From an uncultured Dorea sp. (GTDB lineage: Bacteria > Bacillota > Clostridia > Lachnospirales > Lachnospiraceae): a DNA stretch of 64,000 nucleotides. Shown here piece by piece: positions 35,412-44,756 of the stretch. Below the pieces are notes generated by a model. The model worked only from the letters and a program-made list of their open reading frames with translations. It was not told the origin of the DNA and ran no database searches. A program made the position numbers and the translations under genes. Each line of letters begins with the position of its first letter. The first letter of the stretch is position 1. The stretch is from assembly GCA_910578865.1 (NCBI GenBank), contig CAJTRM010000003.1, forward strand, positions 1 to 64,000. The letters are read 5' to 3'.

Positions 35412-36599
35412 ATGAAAAATCAATATAATAAGACGGTTACAGCCTGCTTTGTGGGCTCTATTGTACAGGCAGTCGTAAATAATTTTGTTCCGCTGCTGTT
35501 TCTGACCTTTCAGAGAAATTATCATATCCCGCTGTCACAGATTACGCTGCTGGTGACTTTTAACTTTGGGATTCAGCTGCTGGTGGATCTGTTGTCGGTA
35601 GGGTTTGTGGACCGAATCGGCTATCGGGTGTCTATGGTCATGGCACATGTCCTGTCGGCGGCGGGGCTGGTACTTCTGACGATTCTGCCGGAAGTCCTTG
35701 ACTCGCCCTTTGCAGGAATCCTGATTGCAGTGTTTGTATATGCCATAGGAGGAGGGCTTCTGGAAGTGCTTGTAAGCCCGGTGGTGGAGGCCTGTCCTTC
35801 GGACAATAAGGAGAAGGCCATGAGTATGCTGCATTCCTTTTACTGTTGGGGGCATGTGGGAGTTGTACTGATCTCTACGCTGTTCTTCCGGATGTTCGGT
35901 ATTGGAAATTGGAAGGTTCTGGCGGTCGTGTGGGCGGTGATTCCCATCTGCAATGCCTTTGGATTCGCAAAGGTCCCCATTGCGCCATTGATAGAAGAAG
36001 GGGAACAGGGACTGAGTTTAAAGGAGCTGTTTGGCATGAAGCTGTTCTGGCTCCTGCTGATTATGATGGTCTGTGCAGGGGCAAGTGAACAGGCGGTAAG
36101 CCAGTGGGCGTCGGCTTTTGCAGAGAAAGGGCTGGGGATTTCCAAGACGGCAGGGGATTTGGCAGGTCCTATGACATTTGCGGTTCTCATGGGTATATCC
36201 AGGGCACTTTACGGGAAATACGGCGACCGCATCAACCTGGATCGATTTATGATTTTCAGCAGCTGTCTGTGTATTGCTTCTTATCTTGGAATCTCTCTTT
36301 TACCTGTCCCGCAGCTCAGTCTGGCGGCCTGTGCTGTCTGCGGCCTGTCTGTGGGGATTATGTGGCCGGGGACATTCAGTAAGGCGGCCGCCGCGCTGCC
36401 GAAGGGCGGAACGGCCCTGTTTGCCATGCTGGCCCTGGGCGGAGATGTAGGATGTTCGGGCGGGCCTACGCTGGTGGGTGCGGTGACAAGTATGACGGGA
36501 GATAATCTGAAGACCGGGATTTTGTCCGCGGTTATCTTTCCGGTACTGCTGCTGGCGGCGGTCATTCTCCTCTGCGGGAAGGCCAGGCAGAAAGGATAA
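35412..36599 (+). CDS. MFS transporter (sugar permease-like)
   Basis: A 395-residue protein with about twelve hydrophobic segments and an MFS loop 2-3 signature (DRIGYRVSMVMAHVLSAAGL). The ATG at 35412 follows AGGAGAAG; a 5' extension to 35385 lacks a ribosome site. Overall look (PLSQITLLVTFNFGIQLLVD, CWGHVGVVLISTLFFRMFG) fits the fucose/sugar-permease-like branch, but substrate cannot be told. Expressed divergently from an AraC regulator. Confidence 0.85.
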   Translation: MKNQYNKTVTACFVGSIVQAVVNNFVPLLFLTFQRNYHIPLSQITLLVTFNFGIQLLVDLLSVGFVDRIGYRVSMVMAHVLSAAGLVLLTILPEVLDSPFAGILIAVFVYAIGGGLLEVLVSPVVEACPSDNKEKAMSMLHSFYCWGHVGVVLISTLFFRMFGIGNWKVLAVVWAVIPICNAFGFAKVPIAPLIEEGEQGLSLKELFGMKLFWLLLIMMVCAGASEQAVSQWASAFAEKGLGISKTAGDLAGPMTFAVLMGISRALYGKYGDRINLDRFMIFSSCLCIASYLGISLLPVPQLSLAACAVCGLSVGIMWPGTFSKAAAALPKGGTALFAMLALGGDVGCSGGPTLVGAVTSMTGDNLKTGILSAVIFPVLLLAAVILLCGKARQKG

Positions 36600-36650
36600 C
36601 GGATAAATGTAACAGGAGGAGCGAAATTTTGCCCGCCGGTTAAAAAACCC

Positions 36651-36680
36651 TTGACGAGTCAAGGATTTTATTACTATAAT
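36651..36680 (+). promoter_or_regulatory. Promoter of the ileS T-box transcript
   Basis: TTGACG (36651-36656) and TATAAT (36675-36680) are 18 bases apart, immediately upstream of the T-box leader. Confidence 0.75.
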
Positions 36681-36689
36681 AAAACGACA

Positions 36690-36935
36690 TGAAAAAATGC
36701 GTGGACGAAGACAGTAAGTTATACCGGAAAGTTTCAGCGAGCCGGGGGCGGTGGAAGCCCGGTGCGAGTAAAGTATATCCGAAGATCACTTCCGAGCAGC
36801 AGTTGTTGAAAGGCGTTTGGCCGCCCAGTAGATACTGACGGATTTCCACCGTTAACGGGAAGGCATATGACAGTATGTTTAGGTGGTTTATAAACGTGGG
36901 TAATACTCTCGTCCTATTCAGGGCGGGAGTTTTTT
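36690..36935 (+). promoter_or_regulatory. T-box leader (tRNA-Ile) controlling ileS
   Basis: The leader shows T-box elements in order: 5' stem I strand (GCGTGGACGAAGACAGTAAG), AG bulge and distal loop (CAGCGAGCCGGGGGCGGTGG then AAGCCCGG), a specifier region GAAGATCACTTCCGAGC in which ATC is an isoleucine codon, and a GGTGG antiterminator bulge near 36882. A terminator (ACTCTCGTCC at 36905-36914 pairing with GGGCGGGAGT, then T5) ends it. The T-box sequence TTTAGGTGGTTTATAAACGTGG departs from the usual AGGGTGGTACCGCG. Uncharged tRNA-Ile should favour antitermination. Confidence 0.88.
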
Positions 36936-36967
36936 AACTTACATTTAAATGAAGAAGGAGGAAGATC

Positions 36968-39900
36968 ATGTACAAAAAAGTTTCAACAGACTTGAATTTT
37001 GTAGACAGAGAGAAAGCTGTAGAAAAATTCTGGGCCGACAATGAAATCTTTGAAAAGAGCATGAAACAGCGGGAAGGCAATGAGATGTATATGTTTTATG
37101 ACGGTCCGCCGACGGCAAACGGAAAGCCCCATATCGGGCATGTGCTGACCCGTGTCATTAAGGATATGATTCCGAGGTACCGCACCATGAAGGGGTATGA
37201 GGTACCGAGAAAGGCAGGGTGGGACACTCACGGCCTGCCGGTCGAACTGGAGGTTGAGAAAGCGCTGGGACTCGACGGGAAAGATCAGATCGAGGAATAT
37301 GGCCTGGAGCCGTTTATCGACAAATGTAAGGAGAGTGTATGGAAGTACAAAGGAATGTGGGAGGATTTCTCAGGGACTGTAGGTTTCTGGGCGGATATGG
37401 ACAACCCTTATGTGACTTACCACGATGATTATATTGAGTCCGAATGGTGGGCGCTGAAGCAGATCTGGGATAAAGGCCTTTTGTACAAGGGCTTTAAGAT
37501 CGTTCCTTACTGTCCGCGCTGCGGAACGCCCCTTTCTGCACAGGAAGTTGCACAGGGGTATAAGGATGTCAAAGAGAGATCAGCCATCGTGCGGTTTAAG
37601 GTGAAGGGTGAGGATGCATATTTCCTTGCATGGACCACGACGCCGTGGACACTGCCGTCCAACCTGGGTCTGTGTATGAACCCGAAGGAAACTTACGCGA
37701 AGGTAACATGCATCGACGGCTTTACTTATTATATGGCAGAGGCGCTTCTGGATACCGTACTGTCCCCGCTGGCCGGGGAAGGGGAGAAGGCGTATGAGAT
37801 CCTTGAGACTTATACCGGAAAGGATCTGGAGTACAAGGAATATGAGCCCCTGTATCAGTGTGCGGCGGACGGGATCGCCAAGCAGCGCAAAAAAGCATTT
37901 TATGTGACATGCGATGATTATGTAACGCTGACCGACGGTACCGGAGTTGTTCATACGGCGCCTGCGTTCGGTGAGGATGACGCGAGGGTATGCCGCAAAT
38001 ACGATATGCCGTTCCTCCAGCTGGTAGATGAAAAAGGAAATATGGCAGAGTCCACCCCATTTGCAGGATTATTTGTCAAGAAGGCAGACCCGGAGGTATT
38101 GAAGGATCTCAAGGAGAGGAACCTTCTGTTCAGCGCTCCGAATTTCGAGCACAGCTATCCTCACTGCTGGCGGTGTGATACGCCGCTGATCTACTATGCG
38201 CGCGAATCCTGGTTCATTAATATGACGGCAGTGAAGGATAATCTGATCGCCAATAATAATACTATCAACTGGATTCCGGAGAGTATCGGCAAGGGCAGGT
38301 TCGGAGACTGGCTTGAGAATGTCCAGGACTGGGGGATCAGCCGTAACCGGTATTGGGGAACGCCGCTGAATATCTGGGAATGCGAGTGCGGCCATCAGCA
38401 CTCTGTCGGAAGTATCCGGGAATTAAAGGAAATGTCGGATAACTGCCCGGATCATATTGAACTTCACCGTCCGTACATTGATGAAGTGACGATCCGGTGT
38501 CCGGAGTGCGGCAAGGAGATGCACCGGGTGCCGGAGGTGATCGACTGCTGGTTTGACTCAGGCGCTATGCCGTTTGCACAGCTCCATTATCCGTTTGAGA
38601 ATCAGGACTTGTTTGAGAAGCAGTTCCCGGCGGCATTTATTTCCGAGGCGGTGGATCAGACCCGTGGATGGTTCTATTCTCTGCTTGCCATCTCAACGCT
38701 GATCTTTAACAAGTCTCCGTATGAGAACGTGATCGTCCTTGGCCATGTGCAGGATGAAAACGGCCAGAAGATGAGCAAATCCAAGGGAAATGCGGTGGAT
38801 CCGTTTGATGCGCTGGAAAAATACGGTGCAGATGCTATCCGCTGGTATTTCTATGTAAACAGTGCGCCGTGGCTTCCGAATCGTTTCCACGGGAAGGCAG
38901 TTGTAGAAGGACAGCGCAAATTTATGGGTACGCTGTGGAATACCTACGCATTTTTTGTACTGTATGCAAATATTGACGGATTTGACGCCACAAAGTATTC
39001 TCTGGAATACGAGAAGTTATCCGTTATGGATAAATGGCTTCTGTCCAAATTGAATACATTAATAAAAGAAGTAGATGAAAATCTTGAAAATTACCGGATT
39101 CCGGAGACGGCAAGGGCGCTGCAGGATTTTGTCGATGATATGAGCAACTGGTATGTAAGAAGAAGCCGTGAGCGTTTCTGGGCAAAGGGCATGGAGCAGG
39201 ATAAGATCAATGCCTATATGACGCTTTATACCGCCCTTGTGGAGGTGAGCAAGGCGGCAGCTCCGATGATCCCGTTTATGACAGAGGACATTTACCAGAA
39301 CCTGGTAAGGAGCATTGATACGGATGCACCGGAGAGTATCCATCTGTGTGACTTCCCTGTCTCCGATGAGAAGTATATAGACAAAGAGCTTGAAAACCAT
39401 ATGGACCAGGTGCTGAAACTGGTAGTTATGGGGCGTGCGTGCAGGAATGCCGCCAATATCAAGAACCGTCAGCCCATCGGGCAGATGTATGTGAAGGCGG
39501 GCTTTGACCTTCCGGAGTTCTATCAGGATATTGTGGAAGAAGAACTGAATGTGAAAACTGTAACATTTACACAAGAAGTCCGTGATTTTACGTCTTATTC
39601 TTTTAAACCTCAGCTAAAGACAGTTGGGCCAAAATATGGTAAAATGTTAGGCGGCATTAAGGCGGAGCTGTCTTCTATCGACGGGAATGCGGCAATGGAT
39701 GAGCTGAATGCATCTGACGCCTTAAGGCTTAATATCAGCGGACAGGAGGTTACGCTGTTCCGTGAAGATCTTCTGATTGAAACTGCTCAGACAGAAGGAT
39801 ATGTATCTGAAAATGATAACGGCATCACGGTGGTGCTGGATACCAATCTGTCAGAGGAGCTTCTGGAGGAAGGGTTTGTCCGTGAGATTATCAGTAAAGT

Positions 39901-40117
39901 ACAGACCATGCGTAAGGAAGCAGATTTTGAAGTGACAGACAACATTGTTATTACTTACGAGGGAACCGAGAAAGCCGAGAAAGTATTTGCAGACCACGCA
40001 GATACCATCGGAGCAGAGACACTGGCAGCTTCCGTTGAAAAGAAAACTCCGGCAGGATATGTGAAGGAGTGGAAGATCAACGGTGAGAATGTGACACTGG
40101 GTGTAGAAAGGAAATAA
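36968..40117 (+). CDS. ileS: Isoleucine--tRNA ligase
   Basis: The 1049-residue enzyme has the class I signatures HIGH (55-58, in GPPTANGKPHIGH) and KMSKS (601-605), an editing domain (SAIVRFKVKGEDAYFLAWTT; TDGTGVVHTAPAFGEDD) and an anticodon-binding helical domain. The PPTANGKPHIGH form and length indicate the eukaryote-like IleS2 type, often less sensitive to mupirocin. It is preceded by a matching T-box and followed 3 bases later by glgP. Confidence 0.96.
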   Translation: MYKKVSTDLNFVDREKAVEKFWADNEIFEKSMKQREGNEMYMFYDGPPTANGKPHIGHVLTRVIKDMIPRYRTMKGYEVPRKAGWDTHGLPVELEVEKALGLDGKDQIEEYGLEPFIDKCKESVWKYKGMWEDFSGTVGFWADMDNPYVTYHDDYIESEWWALKQIWDKGLLYKGFKIVPYCPRCGTPLSAQEVAQGYKDVKERSAIVRFKVKGEDAYFLAWTTTPWTLPSNLGLCMNPKETYAKVTCIDGFTYYMAEALLDTVLSPLAGEGEKAYEILETYTGKDLEYKEYEPLYQCAADGIAKQRKKAFYVTCDDYVTLTDGTGVVHTAPAFGEDDARVCRKYDMPFLQLVDEKGNMAESTPFAGLFVKKADPEVLKDLKERNLLFSAPNFEHSYPHCWRCDTPLIYYARESWFINMTAVKDNLIANNNTINWIPESIGKGRFGDWLENVQDWGISRNRYWGTPLNIWECECGHQHSVGSIRELKEMSDNCPDHIELHRPYIDEVTIRCPECGKEMHRVPEVIDCWFDSGAMPFAQLHYPFENQDLFEKQFPAAFISEAVDQTRGWFYSLLAISTLIFNKSPYENVIVLGHVQDENGQKMSKSKGNAVDPFDALEKYGADAIRWYFYVNSAPWLPNRFHGKAVVEGQRKFMGTLWNTYAFFVLYANIDGFDATKYSLEYEKLSVMDKWLLSKLNTLIKEVDENLENYRIPETARALQDFVDDMSNWYVRRSRERFWAKGMEQDKINAYMTLYTALVEVSKAAAPMIPFMTEDIYQNLVRSIDTDAPESIHLCDFPVSDEKYIDKELENHMDQVLKLVVMGRACRNAANIKNRQPIGQMYVKAGFDLPEFYQDIVEEELNVKTVTFTQEVRDFTSYSFKPQLKTVGPKYGKMLGGIKAELSSIDGNAAMDELNASDALRLNISGQEVTLFREDLLIETAQTEGYVSENDNGITVVLDTNLSEELLEEGFVREIISKVQTMRKEADFEVTDNIVITYEGTEKAEKVFADHADTIGAETLAASVEKKTPAGYVKEWKINGENVTLGVERK

Positions 40118-40120
40118 CAG

Positions 40121-42571
40121 ATGAATTCAAGATTTGAAAAAGCAACATTTAAGAAGGACGTAAGAGAAAATGTAAGGAGGCTGTTCCGCAAGGAGCTTGA
40201 GGAAGCGTCTGCACAGGAGCAGTTTCAGGCAGTATCCTATGCTGTAAAGGAAGCGATTATCGACGATTGGATCGCAACTCAGAAGCGGTTTACGGAAGAG
40301 GATCCCAAGATTGTATACTATATGTCCATGGAGTTTCTGATGGGCCGCGCCCTGGGGAATAACCTTATTAATATGGCTGCATATACGGAAGTAAAGGAAG
40401 CATTGGAGGAGCTGGGGATCAATCTCAATGCCATCGAGGATCAGGAGCCGGATCCGGCCCTCGGAAACGGAGGTCTTGGGCGTCTGGCAGCATGTTTCCT
40501 TGATTCACTGGCATCTCTTGGATATGCGGCATATGGATGCGGGATCCGTTATCGTTATGGTATGTTTAAACAGAAGATTCAGGACGGTTATCAGGTAGAA
40601 GAGCCGGACAATTGGCTGAAATATGGTAATCCGTTTGAACTTAGGAGGCCGGAATATGCGAAGGAGATCTGCTTCGGCGGAAATATCCGCGTAGAATATG
40701 ACGATAAGACCGGAAAAACGGTGTTCAAACAAGAGAACTATGAGTCAGTGCTTGCAGTTCCGTTTGATTATCCGATCGTAGGATATGGGAACGGACAGGT
40801 CAACACGCTTCGTATCTGGGACGCTGAGCCGATCGTAGATTTTCAGCTGGAGTCCTTTGACCGAGGAGATTACCACAAGGCGGTTGAGCAGCAGAACCTG
40901 GCAAAAAATATTGTTGAAGTGCTTTATCCGAACGACAACCACTATGCAGGAAAAGAACTTCGTCTGAAGCAGCAGTATTTCTTCGTATCTGCAAGTCTTC
41001 AGGCTGCAGTGGCAAAATATATGAGAGGGCATGATGATGTCCGCAAGCTCTATGAGAAAGCAACCTTCCAGATGAACGATACACATCCGACGGTGGCTGT
41101 TGCAGAACTCATGAGAATTCTCCTTGACGATTATCAGCTGGAGTGGCATGAGGCCTGGGAGGTAACGACGAAGGCCTGTGCATATACGAACCATACGATT
41201 ATGGCAGAGGCGCTTGAGAAATGGCCGATTGACCTGTTCTCTAAGTTGCTGCCGAGGGTATACCAGATTATCCAGGAAATTGACCGCCGTTTTATCATCC
41301 AGGTGCGGGAGGCTTATCCGGGGAATGAGGAAAAAGTCAGGAAGATGGCGATCTTACGGGACGGCCAGGTGAAGATGGCGCATCTTGCAATTGTTGCAGG
41401 CTACTCTGTAAACGGTGTTGCAAGACTTCACACAGAGATTCTTAAAAAACGCGAACTCAGGGATTTCTATGAGATGATGCCTGAGAAGTTCAATAACAAG
41501 ACCAATGGAATTACCCAGAGACGTTTCCTGATGCACGGCAATCCGCTGCTTGCAGACTGGGTGACGAAAAAGCTTGGCACAAAGGAATGGATCACAGATC
41601 TGTCCTTAATGTCAGGTCTTAAGAAATATGCGGAGGACGAAACAGCCAGGGAAGAGTTCATGGAGATTAAGCTCAGGAATAAGGAACGTCTGGCAAAATA
41701 TATCCTGGAGCATAACGGGATTGAAGTGGATCCGAAATCTATTTTTGACGTTCAGGTTAAGAGGCTTCACGAATATAAGCGTCAGCTTCTGAACATTTTA
41801 CATGTAATGTACCTGTACAACAAGATCAAAGAACATCCGGAGATGAGCTTTTACCCAAGGACATACATTTTCGGGGCGAAGGCATCGGCAGGCTATATCC
41901 GTGCAAAGGAGATTATCAAGCTGATCAACTCTGTGGCGGATGTGGTAAATAATGACCGCAGCATCAACGGAAAGCTGAAAGTCGTATTCATTGAAGACTA
42001 CAAGGTGTCTAATGCAGAGTGGATTTTTGCGGCAGCAGATGTGAGCGAGCAGATCTCAACAGCATCCAAGGAGGCATCCGGAACCGGAAACATGAAGTTC
42101 ATGCTGAACGGGGCTCCGACGATCGGAACGATGGACGGCGCTAACGTAGAGATCGTGGAAGAAGTCGGGGAAGAGAATGCATTTATCTTCGGCCTGAGTT
42201 CAGACGAAGTAATGAACTTCGAGAAAAACGGCGGATATGAGCCATATGACATTTATAATAATGATGCGGAGATCCGCCGCGTGGTAGAGCAGCTTGTGGA
42301 CGGCACATATGCGGACGGCGACAAAGAGAGATACCGTGACCTGTATAACAGCCTGTTGAAAAAGAGCGGCTTTGACCGTGCGGATATGTACTTTATCTTA
42401 AAAGACTTCCGGGCTTATGCAGAGGCACAGGAGAAGGTAGAGGCAGCTTATCGTGATAAAGACAGATGGGCAAAGATGGCGCTGCTGAATACAGCCTGCT
42501 GCGGAAAGTTCTCGTCTGACAGGACGATTGAAGAGTATGTGGAAGATATATGGGGGCTGGATAGGTTGTAG
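40121..42571 (+). CDS. glgP: Glycogen/maltodextrin phosphorylase
   Basis: The 816-residue enzyme releases glucose 1-phosphate from alpha-1,4-glucans. Landmarks are YYMSMEFLMGRALGNNLIN (N-terminal), DPALGNGGLGRLAACFLDSL, FGAKASAGYIRAKEIIKLIN and the PLP-lysine region EASGTGNMKFMLNGAPTIGT near 650. Length matches GT35 phosphorylases. It begins 3 bases after ileS (RBS GAAAGGAAAT), an odd pairing that could put it partly under the T-box. A perfect palindrome follows the stop at 42579. Confidence 0.96.
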   Translation: MNSRFEKATFKKDVRENVRRLFRKELEEASAQEQFQAVSYAVKEAIIDDWIATQKRFTEEDPKIVYYMSMEFLMGRALGNNLINMAAYTEVKEALEELGINLNAIEDQEPDPALGNGGLGRLAACFLDSLASLGYAAYGCGIRYRYGMFKQKIQDGYQVEEPDNWLKYGNPFELRRPEYAKEICFGGNIRVEYDDKTGKTVFKQENYESVLAVPFDYPIVGYGNGQVNTLRIWDAEPIVDFQLESFDRGDYHKAVEQQNLAKNIVEVLYPNDNHYAGKELRLKQQYFFVSASLQAAVAKYMRGHDDVRKLYEKATFQMNDTHPTVAVAELMRILLDDYQLEWHEAWEVTTKACAYTNHTIMAEALEKWPIDLFSKLLPRVYQIIQEIDRRFIIQVREAYPGNEEKVRKMAILRDGQVKMAHLAIVAGYSVNGVARLHTEILKKRELRDFYEMMPEKFNNKTNGITQRRFLMHGNPLLADWVTKKLGTKEWITDLSLMSGLKKYAEDETAREEFMEIKLRNKERLAKYILEHNGIEVDPKSIFDVQVKRLHEYKRQLLNILHVMYLYNKIKEHPEMSFYPRTYIFGAKASAGYIRAKEIIKLINSVADVVNNDRSINGKLKVVFIEDYKVSNAEWIFAAADVSEQISTASKEASGTGNMKFMLNGAPTIGTMDGANVEIVEEVGEENAFIFGLSSDEVMNFEKNGGYEPYDIYNNDAEIRRVVEQLVDGTYADGDKERYRDLYNSLLKKSGFDRADMYFILKDFRAYAEAQEKVEAAYRDKDRWAKMALLNTACCGKFSSDRTIEEYVEDIWGLDRL

Positions 42572-42578
42572 TTTTTTT

Positions 42579-42613
42579 GGGGACGTAGTAAAGTTGAACT
42601 TTACTACGTCCCC
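42579..42613. repeat. Palindromic element copy 1 (downstream of glgP)
   Basis: GGGGACGTAGTAAAGTT and its exact reverse complement surround a 1-base centre offset (17-bp perfect stem). A near-identical copy lies at 44647-44691. After it come short GTCCC/CCTGTCCC/CCCTGTACCC blocks up to ~42680, reminiscent of the REP-like debris left by RAYT transposases. It may double as a terminator, though no T-run follows. Confidence 0.75.
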
Positions 42614-42683
42614 AATTGCGTGTTGCGGTGTCCCTAATCGTCATTTGCCCTGTCCCAAAATGAAAAATACCCTGTACCCTTTT

Positions 42684-42712
42684 GAATAAAATGTACTTTC
42701 CCTTCATACAGT
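42684..42712 (+). promoter_or_regulatory. Probable sigma-E promoter of spoIID
   Basis: GAATAAA at 42684 and CATACAGT at 42705-42712 have the 16-base ATA-to-CATA spacing of sigma-E promoters, and spoIID is a classical sigma-E gene. The ATG is 23 bases downstream. Confidence 0.55.
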
Positions 42713-42735
42713 AGTTAATATACGGAGGGATTTTT

Positions 42736-43809
42736 ATGTATCGGAAATCAAATTATCAGAAATCTATCAAATCTATAAAAAAAACATTTGCAAGCAGTCA
42801 ATCGGGAAGGAATCATATTTTAAAGAGCCGCAGGCCTGAAAGAAGGTATAGATCTGAAAAAGGGTATGGATCTGTAAGAGGATATGGATCAATAGGAGGG
42901 TGGAGACCTTCCGGACATCTGTGGCAGCGTTTGAAAAAACTGGGCTGCTATTTGATTATTATTGTGCTGCTGCCATATATTATAACTGTGTTTATAAATG
43001 GTCCAAGCCTTGTTTCTTCCGCTAATGTGGATGATACATACGTGAATGTCAAAACGGATGCAGGTGTTTTAGAGATGCCGGTAGAGGAATACTGTATCGG
43101 GATTCTTGCGAAGGAAATGCCTGCAAATTATAAGCAGGAGGCGCTGGAAGCGCAGGCGATCCTGGTTCGTACAGACATTTACTCAAAGATTCAGGAGTCA
43201 GGGAGCGATGCCGTGCTGGAGGAGGGATTTTGGACCCGGCAAAAGATGCAGGAAGCCTGGGGAGTTACGAAATACTATAAATATTATAATAAGCTGAAAA
43301 ATGCGTGGAAGGACACGGAGGGGAAAGTGCTGACCTACGAAGACAAGCTGGCCAAGGTGCCGTTTTGCAGGCTTACCAACGGGAATACAAGGGATGGCAA
43401 AGAAGCGGTAGGGGACGGTTATCCATATTTGACGATTGTGGACTGCCCGGAGGATATTGAGGCAGAGGAACAGATTCAGACGGTAACCCTCGATGATATG
43501 GATGCAGAGGTCGCGGAATGTGACACGGCGGGATATGTATTGAGTGTCAGAGTCGGGCAGGAGACTGTGAGCGGGGAGGAATTTCGCAATACATATCAGC
43601 TGGCTTCCAGCTGTTTTACGATTCAGAAATATAACGGAAAGCTTCGGATCACTACAAGAGGAGTAGGGCATGGAATCGGAATGAGTCAGTATACGGCAGA
43701 TAAGCTGGCAAAAGAAGGGATGAAGAGTGAAGAAATATTGGAATATTTTTTTAAAGGAACAAAATTAAAGGAGGTTATGCAGATTATACAGATGGAAAAA
43801 GATTCTTAA
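42736..43809 (+). CDS. spoIID: Stage II sporulation protein D (SpoIID)
   Basis: The 357-residue protein has a basic, Tyr/Gly-rich cytoplasmic tail, one membrane anchor near residues 75-92 (CYLIIIVLLPYIITVFI) and an extracellular SpoIID domain: VEEYCIGILAKEMPANYKQE with the conserved catalytic Glu, ALEAQAILVRT, and C-terminal GVGHGIGMSQYTADKLAKEG. SpoIID is a lytic transglycosylase that with SpoIIM/P drives engulfment. RBS ACGGAGGG. The long RGYGSxGG-type N-terminal tail is not part of the family core. Confidence 0.93.
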   Translation: MYRKSNYQKSIKSIKKTFASSQSGRNHILKSRRPERRYRSEKGYGSVRGYGSIGGWRPSGHLWQRLKKLGCYLIIIVLLPYIITVFINGPSLVSSANVDDTYVNVKTDAGVLEMPVEEYCIGILAKEMPANYKQEALEAQAILVRTDIYSKIQESGSDAVLEEGFWTRQKMQEAWGVTKYYKYYNKLKNAWKDTEGKVLTYEDKLAKVPFCRLTNGNTRDGKEAVGDGYPYLTIVDCPEDIEAEEQIQTVTLDDMDAEVAECDTAGYVLSVRVGQETVSGEEFRNTYQLASSCFTIQKYNGKLRITTRGVGHGIGMSQYTADKLAKEGMKSEEILEYFFKGTKLKEVMQIIQMEKDS

Positions 43810-43826
43810 TATTTCTTGATATTCAA

Positions 43827-43855
43827 GAATAAGGGTATCACTATCTGGCAAAAAT
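43827..43855 (+). promoter_or_regulatory. Possible sigma-F-type promoter of the spoIIQ-like gene
   Basis: GAATA (43827-43831), 15 bases, then GGCAAAAAT (43847-43855) approximates the forespore sigma-F/G pattern (GCATA-N15-GGnnAnAnT). spoIIQ is forespore-expressed in known species. Confidence 0.4.
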
Positions 43856-43876
43856 AATGTCAGAGGTGGTGATAAA

Positions 43877-44644
43877 ATGAATCAAAAGCAAAGACCAAGA
43901 AGAAAAAACCGGGGAGCAACCGTCGCTGCAGTATTATGCTTTGTAGCAGCCATTGCATTAGTTGGAACATATACATTCAAGGACTATAGGAATACGCAGA
44001 AAGAGCAGTTACTTGCACAGACGGAGGAGATCAGAAACAGGGAGAAAAAAGAGGATACACCAAAGGCCGAAGAGACAACCACAGATCTGATTATCAACAA
44101 ATCAGAGACGGAAAATGCACAGAACGTTCAGGCAGAAGAACCTGAAGCTGAGGCTCAGGAATCCACAGATACTTCCTCAACAGATAACTCCCAGGCAACG
44201 GCGGCAAAGAGCAAATCTGTAAGCTTTGACAGCAGCAGTAAGCTTCTGTGGCCGGTGAATGGAAACATCCTGCTGAATTTCAGCATGGATAAGACCGTTT
44301 ATTTCTCCACGCTGGATCAGTATAAGTACAATCCGGCTCTCATAATCTCAGGAGCAGAAGGAGACCAGGTGATTTCTGCAACAGCAGGAACCGTGAAATC
44401 TATCGATAAGACAGCGCAGACAGGGACAACCGTCAATGTTGACATCGGAAACGGGTATGAACTGTTTTATGGACAGTTAAAAGAAGTTCCGGTAAATGTA
44501 GGGGATTATGTGGAGGCTAAAACAGTGCTCGGATATGTGAGTCAGCCGACGAAATACTACAGTGTAGAAGGCAGCAACGTATATTTTGAAATGAGAAAAG
44601 ACGGGCAGCCGGTTAATCCGATGGAATATTTGGTAGAAGAATAA
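43877..44644 (+). CDS. SpoIIQ-like LytM/M23-domain protein
   Basis: 255 residues: basic N-terminus, one membrane span at ~14-32 (ATVAAVLCFVAAIALVGTYT), a Glu/Thr-rich linker to ~115 and a LytM domain. The usual M23 zinc ligands are not seen: the HxxxD position reads YNPALII and the HxH position reads SNVYFEM, so the fold is probably catalytically dead, as in several SpoIIQ proteins that instead bind SpoIIIAH across the septum. It directly follows spoIID. RBS GAGGTGG. Confidence 0.82.
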   Translation: MNQKQRPRRKNRGATVAAVLCFVAAIALVGTYTFKDYRNTQKEQLLAQTEEIRNREKKEDTPKAEETTTDLIINKSETENAQNVQAEEPEAEAQESTDTSSTDNSQATAAKSKSVSFDSSSKLLWPVNGNILLNFSMDKTVYFSTLDQYKYNPALIISGAEGDQVISATAGTVKSIDKTAQTGTTVNVDIGNGYELFYGQLKEVPVNVGDYVEAKTVLGYVSQPTKYYSVEGSNVYFEMRKDGQPVNPMEYLVEE

Positions 44645-44646
44645 TT

Positions 44647-44691
44647 CAATTGGGGACGTAGCAAAGTTTAACTTTACTACGTCCCCAATTG
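44647..44691. repeat. Palindromic element copy 2 (downstream of spoIIQ-like gene)
   Basis: CAATTGGGGACGTAGCAAAG and its complement form a ~21-bp arm palindrome with one mismatch, starting 3 bases after the stop. Sequence is almost the same as copy 1, including the shared CCCCAATTGCG right edge. Confidence 0.75.
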
Positions 44692-44756
44692 CGATTTAAA
44701 ATATAAAAGACATGTTTTGTCAGATTCAAAGCAGGCTGCAAACAGGAGTAAAAGAC

